Shown here: one piece after another, positions 57,056-64,000 of the stretch
How positions within the stretch are numbered: position 1 is the stretch's first letter
Layout: the number at the start of each line of letters is the position of its first letter
Origin: Chrysemys picta bellii
Lineage: Eukaryota; Chordata; Testudines; Emydidae
Direction of reading: 5' to 3'
Assembly (NCBI RefSeq): GCF_011386835.1
Contig: NC_088800.1
Coordinates: forward strand, 57,937,439 to 58,001,438
DNA length: 64,000 nt
Translations under genes and position numbers: made by a program
The notes under the pieces: generated by a model
What the model was told of the DNA's origin: nothing
Database searches by the model: none
Seen by the model: the letters and a program-made list of their open reading frames with translations, nothing else

Positions 57056-58451
57056 TTCTGCAGAGTGAGATGCATAGGGCTCCTTCCAGCTCTCTTGCCA
57101 CCCAAGGCTGGGCCTCCAGCTGCCCTACGCACATGACGCTCCCCACGATGGTCCCACCTGGCCAGGCTACAAGGAGCACAAGTGGGAATGTGAGGTGGTA
57201 GCAAGAGACCTGTGGTACAGCATGTTGGCAACGCATGTAAGGGGGTGATGGTGAAGGAACCAGGATGAGAGGCTGAACAGGAAGGTGCTGACAGTCATGG
57301 AGTGGGGGGTACTTCACCAGCAGGAACTGCCTCGCTTTGGAGATGGTGGGATCTGGGGTTCCAGGTGGCCCCACTGATATTAGAGACCAGCCAGCACTCT
57401 GCACAGAGTGACAGGTCAGCAGAGGACCGAGACAGGTCGACACACTGCAGGGTCACGCGCACAGATAGAGGGGCTTAGCCACTGTGGCACTGTTTTCTGC
57501 ATCATTCCTTAGTGCCTGGTAGCACCTGCTCCAAGGCAGTCCCCTGTGGGGTGCATGCGCACACACACACACACACACACACTCTTTAACGCCCCCCACC
57601 CCAAGTTCTCCAGGCTTCACCCAGTGTGGTGATCGTTTCTGTTCTGTTGAGCAGATGGACTGAAATTATATATACATTTGCCCCATGTGAATTACAGCTT
57701 GGTAGACGCATGGCATTTGATTGTTTATAATTGTTAATTACATGCCTCTCCACTAACAGCAAACCGTGTGAATGCAGAGAGCTGATTAGATTAGGTTTGC
57801 ATGGAAACAAGCTATAGTTTGAAAAGGTCTCAGGTCGGAGTTTGATATGATCTGGTAGAACTTCCGCAGACAATGGCTAGTACGTAGCCTTGTAGACAAG
57901 CAGAGGACGGTGGTGGCTAGAAGAGCAGCAAGCTCCTCAGGTCCACGGTTCCATTCCACCATGAGCTCAGCTGGGGTTAACTCCGCTCTGAGCTCCTCAG
58001 ACAGTCAATATAACCCCAGCTGGAATATGCTGAGTCTGGAGAAGGGGCAAGTTGGCCCGTAATCACCAATCTCTCTTGGGAAGCCTGCGCTCAACCAGCA
58101 GGAGTCCTGAGAAGACAGTCATTTCTAGGAGCAGGGGTATTGCTGGTCTCCCCCTAAGCTCAGCCCTCCAGCTGACAACTGTAGGTATCATTGAGATTCC
58201 CCCAGAAAGGCCCCTTATGAACCAAGAGCAAAGCAGCTGAACAAGGACTTGGTCTCCAGGCCTCCAATGAAAGGCCTGATGTTCTGCCAACCAAGTTACC
58301 CCACTCAGATTAGCGTTACCATCCTCGTACAGGGCTAAGGACCCTGCAGGCTCAGAGCACTCTCTATGCCAAGGCTGGGGCAAGACAATGCCATGCCCAC
58401 AGAGAGGCCAGGAGGGTACTGAACAAGGGCATTAGGTGCCTTGTTAATGAC
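57056..58451. other. Gene-free sequence with (CA)n at 57560-57582
   Basis: A pure (CA)n microsatellite lies at 57560-57582. I see no exon or repeat end in the remainder. Confidence 0.45.
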
Positions 58452-58459
58452 CTTTAACA

Positions 58460-58679
58460 GAGTGGTTCTCAAACTTTTGTACTGGTGACCCCTTTCACAT
58501 AGCAAGCCTCTGAGTGCGACCTCCCCTTATGAATTAAAAACACTTTTTAATATATTTAACACCATTATAAATGCTGGATTCAAAGTGGGGTTTGGGGTGG
58601 AGGCTGACAGCTTACGACACCCCATGGAATAACCTCGCGACCCCCTGAGGGGTCCCAACCCCCAGTTTGAGAACCCCTA
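58460..58679. mobile_element. hAT-type MITE, 220 bp (GGTTCTCAAAC ends)
   Basis: GTGGTTCTCAAACTTTTGTA at the left and CAGTTTGAGAACCCCTA at the right are inverted repeats. CTTTAACA is duplicated exactly (58452-58459 and 58680-58687). Confidence 0.93.
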
Positions 58680-58687
58680 CTTTAACA

Positions 58688-59330
58688 GATAACCAGAGGG
58701 AAACCCTCTTTCCAACAAGAAAATGAATTCATGGTGTCAAGGGAAACACCTTCCAAAATGGGCAGGGTCATCTCTTGGAGCTATTGGAGAGGCTGGGCTG
58801 CAGTCACTGGGCTCCCATCTCACATAGTGAAGAGATGGAAGAAAATCTGAAATACATAGCTAGGTGCAGAGTCACCTAATGCTACCATGAAGATGGAACA
58901 CTTGAAACTCTGAGGCAATAATGACATATCAAGGGGGACTCGTTATGACCCATCCAACACCTTAGACATGATCATTTTTGAAGCAGCAAGGAATAGCCCC
59001 ACTGCTCTTACACCAGGTTCCATCCTTTCCATGCACACATGCTGGCCAGCGTCTCAGACAGGACTCTGCATTCAGATTTCATAGGAAGATAATGTTTGGA
59101 TGAACCTCGATAGTCACACTGCGCTGGGACACTTGGGCTGCCATTCTGTATCACACTTCTGAACTTGTACATAATGGCTTTAGGATGCTGCACTGATCCT
59201 AGAAGTCGTTTTATTTTGTAGAATCCATGATGTGCCTTCTACACACAGAAACTGCTGGAGGTGGGGAAAGGAGATGGTTAAAGCTGCAATTTCTGTTTAC
59301 AGGTGCTCAGAAAGGGACCGTCCTGCTAAT
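58688..59330. other. Gene-free sequence, nothing recognised
   Basis: No exon or repeat end is seen. Confidence 0.4.
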
Positions 59331-59338
59331 GAAAGACC

Positions 59339-62241
59339 CAGGGCCGGTGCAACCACTAGGCGAACTAGGCAGCGGCCTAGGGCGGCAAGTGGTTGGGGGC
59401 ACCAGGAGCAGTCCTCAGGCATAGGCAGCTGCGTAGGGCACCTGAAAATTTGGGGCACCACTGGGTCTTAGTGTCCACCCCACTGGTTTTCCTAGTCCTG
59501 TTCTGACCCTTCCAGCAGGCTCTGAGTCTTCCTGGGAAGGGGATCTAGTAGTTAAAAGAGAAACAGTCTCCAGCCTGCCAGACCTATTCGCACAACGCTG
59601 AAACTGTTAAAGAGCCATTCAAGGAGTAATGAAGACATTTAACAGGCATTTGCCAACCCCCAGGTATCTACTGTCAGTTTCTGAATGTACTGACAAAAAC
59701 AGTTGTACATGACTGTAATATTTACTCAGAACATGTCAGTCTACAGGACCTTAGTTTAAAATTTGCTTTAAAAATATTTCATTAGTGAGTTGGTGATAGG
59801 GTGACCAGATCACCCAGGTCAAATATCAGGACGCGCGGGGGGGGAGGGGGGGGAGGGGGAGGGGGTAGGCGTGGGGGGGGGCGCAGAGCTGGCTGCCCAG
59901 CTGGTGCAATCCCGCGGGCGGCCCCAGAGTGGGGGCAGTAGGCCCCAGCCCCCCCTGTCCCGCTCTGGTCCCGCAGGGGAACGATCGGGGCTGGGCTGCC
60001 GATGCCTCCGCCCCGGGGCCGCCGCGGGATTGCACCAGCTGGGCAGCCAGCCCAGACGCGACTGGCCAGGGGCTGGGCGCAGCGTGCGCTGCTGGGTCCC
60101 CGCAACAGGCCCGGGCTCGGGGGGTTCGGGCCCGGGCGCCAGAGCCGCAGCCGCCGAGCGCCATGGCCGCTTTCTCCCCCAGCGGCAATAGGAACTGCAG
60201 CAGCGGCTGCTCCCAAGTCCCGCTGCCAGGTGGGGAGAACAGCCGCTGCCTGGCCCTATGGGCCACTCCCCTACTCTCCCTCCAGATACCGCCCAACTGA
60301 GTCCTGCCTGCACTCGGGGCCAGGCCGGACTCTCACTCACCCCGACCCCGCGCTCCCCCTGCGTCTCCGGGACCTCCCTCCAGCACTTGTGGAGGAAGGA
60401 GGAATGGCGTGCTTGGGGAAGAGGCGGGAATTTGGGGAGGGAGCCAATGGGGGGAGAAGGGGTCGGAGTAGGGGCGGGGGGGGGAGGGGTACAAGCCCTT
60501 CCGGGATCCGGAGCCTTTGCTTGTTTGTCCAGTGTCCCGACCTAACATTGGTCTCGGAGCCTTTGCTTGTTTGTCCGGTGTCCCAATGTAACATTGGTCG
60601 GGACGCAGGACAAACAAGCAAATATCAGGACAGTCCCGATAAAATCGGGACGTCTGGTCACCCTAGTTGGTGAAGATTATAAAATCACATCTCTAAAAAA
60701 TCCTTGCATAGATTTTTAGATGCACAATCATCTTTAGCCTTAAATGCTTGGATCTTCAGACATGTTTTTTTTACATAAATTCTTCAAAAGACCACCCTTA
60801 TCCAAAATACACATTTTAATTACTATAGTAAAAAAAACTTACTTCCAAAGTCTTCCTGTCCTTTCTGTCCATCCATTTCTCCCTTCACCCCCCTCCTCTC
60901 CACCCCCCCACTGAAGGAAGCAACAGCTCTTTGCTTCCAGATAGCTGGACAGGGTTTCCCTTTCTTTACTTCTGACTATCTGATGAACTAGTTTTAAGTA
61001 AAATCAGTACCTTAGTAAGATATAAAATCCTTTGTTATGCCTAAAATCTTTGGAAACATATTTTTTAAAGTTGGTGAAATTTCATAAACGTGTATTGTTA
61101 TGGAGATCACACACAGTAAATTAGTGTTCCCTTTTTCTAAAAGCAATGAACATTGTTATGAACACACTAAATCTCTGTGACTGATTAATTTAAAATAATG
61201 TCTGTTTCAGTGAGTTAAATATGTAGTAATGTGGAACGATTACTTTATGAAGGCTTAAGAAAACATTTAAAATATAAAATCATCTTAGAAATACTGATTA
61301 AGAAAATGTAAAACAGAGAAGAGCTGCATCATGTATTCCATAATATTTGAAGTTGTCTTCAGCAAGACAGCTGACTCACCCTTACTACAAAGTTTTTGCA
61401 AATAAATGTTTGACAAACTTCAGGGCATATCAAAAAACCTGTGACTGACATTTTTTATTCCCAACTTTAGTGCTTTTAATTAGGTACCTTCTGCATGTCC
61501 ATTCTGCGTGAGGGAGAGGATACAGGGGTCTCTGCGGGGAACTGTGACTCTCCGCGACCGTGAGGCGGGCTGGGCGTCTTGTTATTCTTTCTGCCTTGTC
61601 CCTCTGCCCCCACCTCCGCTCCCACCAGGCTGCAAGCTCAGGCTGCCATTGGGCATAGGGGCACCAGTTTAATAATACTGCATAGGGCTTGCAGGGCCGG
61701 TGAGCCCCAGCCATGGAGGAGCTGGCGCGGTGAAGGGGGGCAGGAGCCCTGCAAAGGCGGTGGCGCCGCTAGCGGGAAGCAGCCACCCCCCCCCGCCCCT
61801 CCTGCCCAGGCTGCGGCCTGGCGCCCCCCGGGGGGTCCCTGCGGACTGCAGCAGATGCATGCAGGCAGAGGCCCCTGTGCACCCCCTCGGTTCCCCCCTC
61901 GCTGCGCTCGGGCTCTGTGGCTCCTGTTGCAGGAGCCCCCAGAAGGCAGCTCCTCCCTGCCGAGCTGCTGCAGCGGCCCAAGCCTGGCAAAGCCAGTGAG
62001 TGGACTCGGGGTGGGGGCCGCCAGGGTGGGGTGGGGAGGGCTCGCGGGAGGGCTGTGCACCCTCCAGGGGAGTTCAGGGGGCAGGGAGGGGGGAACCTGG
62101 CCTGGGGAGCAGCCCCTGGGCAGGCTGGCCCCTGGCGTCTATAAAGGCTCGTTGGGATTTGCCCCTCAATGAACCAATGTTACGGGGGGGCGCAAGGTGG
62201 AAGTTTCGCCTAGGGCGCAAAATATCCTTGCACTGGCCCTG
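59339..62241. mobile_element. hAT-type element, 2903 bp, with target duplication
   Basis: CAGGGCCGGTGCAACC at the left and TTGCACTGGCCCTG at the right are inverted repeats. GAAAGACC is duplicated exactly (59331-59338 and 62242-62249), which shows this is one insertion. It has an A/T-rich core (60680-61460) and a G/C-rich flank, and carries the 869-bp element at 59797-60665. It matches 29846-32010 in inverted orientation. No transposase is readable. Confidence 0.92.
59797..60665. mobile_element. TAGGGTGACC-type (hAT-like) element, 869 bp, nested
   Basis: TAGGGTGACCAGATCACC at the left and TCTGGTCACCCTA at the right are inverted repeats. GTTGGTGA is duplicated exactly (59789-59796 and 60666-60673). 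The relative at 29846-32010 has the uninterrupted site, with one GTTGGCGA, at 31562-31574 (minus). Internally a GCTTGTTTGTCC block recurs near 60520 and 60565. Confidence 0.95.
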
Positions 62242-62280
62242 GAAAGACCCATCACCACATTGCTGTTCTAAAATCACTTA

Positions 62281-64000
62281 GGCCTTGGCTACACTTGCAG
62301 ATGTACAGCGCTGTGAGTTAAACCTGACTTCGTGCAGTTGAGTAGGGAAAGCGCTACAGTCTGTCCACACTGACAGCTGCCCAGCGCACTGTCGTGGCCA
62401 CATTTGCGGCAATTGCAGCGCTATTGGGAGCGGTGCATTATGGGCAGCTATCCCACAGAGCACCTTTTCCCATTCTGGCGCCGTGCGTTGTGGGAAGGGC
62501 GTGTGGGTGCAGGGGCTTCTGGGTCCTGTCCCAATGCCCCGTGATGCATCACTTCGCATCCCAGAAATCCCTTTGTTTCCATCCACCTTTGGCGCCATCT
62601 TTCAACGGTTTCTGTGCAGCACGATCTGTCTGTGGGAAATGGAGTCCGAACTGGTGAGGCGTATGCTGACGAGTCTCGCCAGCACGTCACGTTTGGCTGT
62701 CGAACTATTCCTTAAGATCCAAAGTGACAGTGAGAGTGAGGGTGAGGAGTCCGACGATGCTATCGAGCCGCGTAACACGTACGACACAAAATTGCCTCTG
62801 GCATTCATGGACATGCTCAACACCGTGGAACGCTGCTTTTGGGCTCGGGAAACAAGCACCGAGTGGTGGGATCACATCGTCATGGATGTCTGGGATGACG
62901 AGCAGTGGCTGCAGAACTTTCGGATGAGAAAAGCCAGTTTCATGGGACTGTGTGAGGAGCTCGCCCCCACCCTGCGGCGCAAGGACACGAGATTGAGAGC
63001 TGCCCTGCCAGTGGAGAAGCGGGTGGCTATTGCAATTTGGAAGCTGGCAACTCCAGACAGCTACCGGTCGGTCGCAAACCAGTTTGGAGTGGGAAAGTCG
63101 ACCGTTGGAATCGTGTTGATGCAAGTTTGCAAGGCCATTAATCGCATCCTACTCAGAAGAACTGTGACTCTGGGTAACGTGCAGGAAATAGTGGATGGCT
63201 TTGCACAAATGGGGTTCCCTAACTGTGGAGGGGCGATAGATGGGACGCACATTCCTATTCTGGCACTAGGATCCGAATACGTTAATCAGAAGGGGTATTT
63301 CTCTATGGTTCTCCAGGCGCTTGTGGATCACCGTGGGCGTTTCATTGACATTAACACAGGCTGGCCCGGAAAGGTGCATGACGCACGCATCTTTTGGAAC
63401 ACTTGGCTGTTCAGGAAGATGCTGGCTGGGACTTTTTTCCCAGAGCAGAAGATCACGGTAGGGGAAGTTGAAATGCCCATTGTGATCCTTGGAGATTCCG
63501 CTTACCCGTTAATGCTGTGGCTCATGAAACCCTATACAGGGAGCCTTGACAGCAGCAAGGAATGTCTCAACTATAGCCGGTGCCGAATGACTGTGGAGTG
63601 TGCCTTTGGCCGTTTAAAGGCCCACTGGTGATCTCTGTATGGGAAGCTGGACTTGGCCGAAAACAGCATCCCCGCGGTTATATCCGTGTGCTGTGCCCTC
63701 CATAATATTTGTGAAGGGAAGGGTGAAAGCTTCACTCAGGCATGGAGCTCTGAGGTTCAACACCTGGAGGCTGAATTTGCACAGCCAGAGAGCAGGGCTA
63801 TTACAGGGGCCCAGCGTGGGGCTGCAAGGATTAGGGATGCCTTGAGGGAGCAATTTGAAGCTGAAAACCAGCAGTGATATCTGGTGCCCTGCATGGGAGT
63901 GAAGTGCAGTAGTGCCAATCTTTAGGAATCAGTGTCTCCTTAGCAGACAAGCAGACTTGCAGTGCCTGTTTATTTCCTGGGCTAAGGAGTCTTTTACTTT
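62281..64000 (+). mobile_element. PIF/Harbinger transposon, right end beyond the window
   Basis: It begins GGCCTTGGCTACACTTGCAG directly after TTA (62278-62280), the 3-bp target typical of PIF/Harbinger. About 360 bases of leader precede the transposase. The element's second gene, usually a Myb/SANT-like DNA-binding protein, and the other terminus are not in view. Confidence 0.88.
62639..63877 (+). pseudogene. Harbinger transposase (DDE_Tnp_4 family), one premature stop
   Basis: The protein is a nuclease that cuts and joins DNA in transposition, related to vertebrate HARBI1. From ATG at 62639 the frame reads 412 residues, broken only by TGA at codon 331 (63629-63631), directly after FGRLKAHW. 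The same frame continues to the natural stop at 63875. An acidic Ser/Glu stretch lies at about 30-45. A helix-turn-helix-like region (TPDSYRSVANQFGVGKSTV) lies at about 140-160. The catalytic triad is D201 (AIDGTHIPI), D286 (LGDSAYPL) and E320 (TVECAFGRLK). The normal residue at 331 is likely Arg (CGA), so the stop is probably a CpG-to-TpG change; that is inference. An upstream in-frame ATG at 62483 exists, but that region looks like element leader. Confidence 0.92.

Noticed and set aside
29846..62241. Segmental inverted duplication of host DNA
   Set aside because: Similarity between 29846-32010 and 59339-62241 stops at transposon termini, and the latter has an exact 8-bp target duplication, so these are separate transposon copies.

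Overview
This is vertebrate nuclear DNA, most likely from a turtle (cryptodire-like). The call rests on the repeats: CR1 LINEs with the CR1 3' end, tRNA-derived SINEs of the turtle Cry type, MIR-like SINEs, many hAT and PIF/Harbinger elements, and a hairpin of a Penelope-like tail. It is inference from repeat style, not a database match.

Only one host protein-coding gene is visible: a two-exon galanin receptor of the GALR2/GALR3 type on the plus strand. Exon 1 is 19075-19448 and exon 2 is 24388-25138, giving 374 residues, with a phase-2 intron inside the Arg codon of the DRY motif. A strong splice acceptor 27 bases before the ATG (19047) suggests an untranslated 5' exon. A CpG island at 11040-11690 carrying a good splice donor (11323/11324) is a candidate for it. 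A possible poly(A) signal lies at 26401.

Layout. 1-11000: gene-free, with scattered old repeats, an (AT)n microsatellite and CR1, MITE and MIR-like fragments. 11040-11690: CpG island. 12206-17331: hAT elements with target-site duplications (TSDs) and MIR-like SINEs. 19048-26406: the receptor gene, whose 4.9 kb intron holds MIR-like, CR1 and 5S-rRNA-derived repeats. 28000-41600: hAT elements, a solo LTR, a Ty3/gypsy RNase H relic and an LTR-like stretch. 41650-49550: a nested stack. A 5'-truncated CR1 was broken by a 2.57 kb DNA transposon with TAA target duplications and an unclassified transposase, and by a hAT element that itself holds a second hAT; a fold-back with a perfect 95-bp palindrome lies just upstream. 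49550-59300: LTR and CR1 relics, SINEs, and MITEs split by later insertions. 59339-62241: a 2.9 kb hAT-type element containing another element, with an inverted relative at 29846-32010. 62281-64000: a PIF/Harbinger transposon whose transposase reads through except for one stop; it runs off the window.

The receptor gene and the mobile elements show no functional link. The most unusual content is the TAA-duplicating transposon at 43740-46309 and the datable nesting around it.
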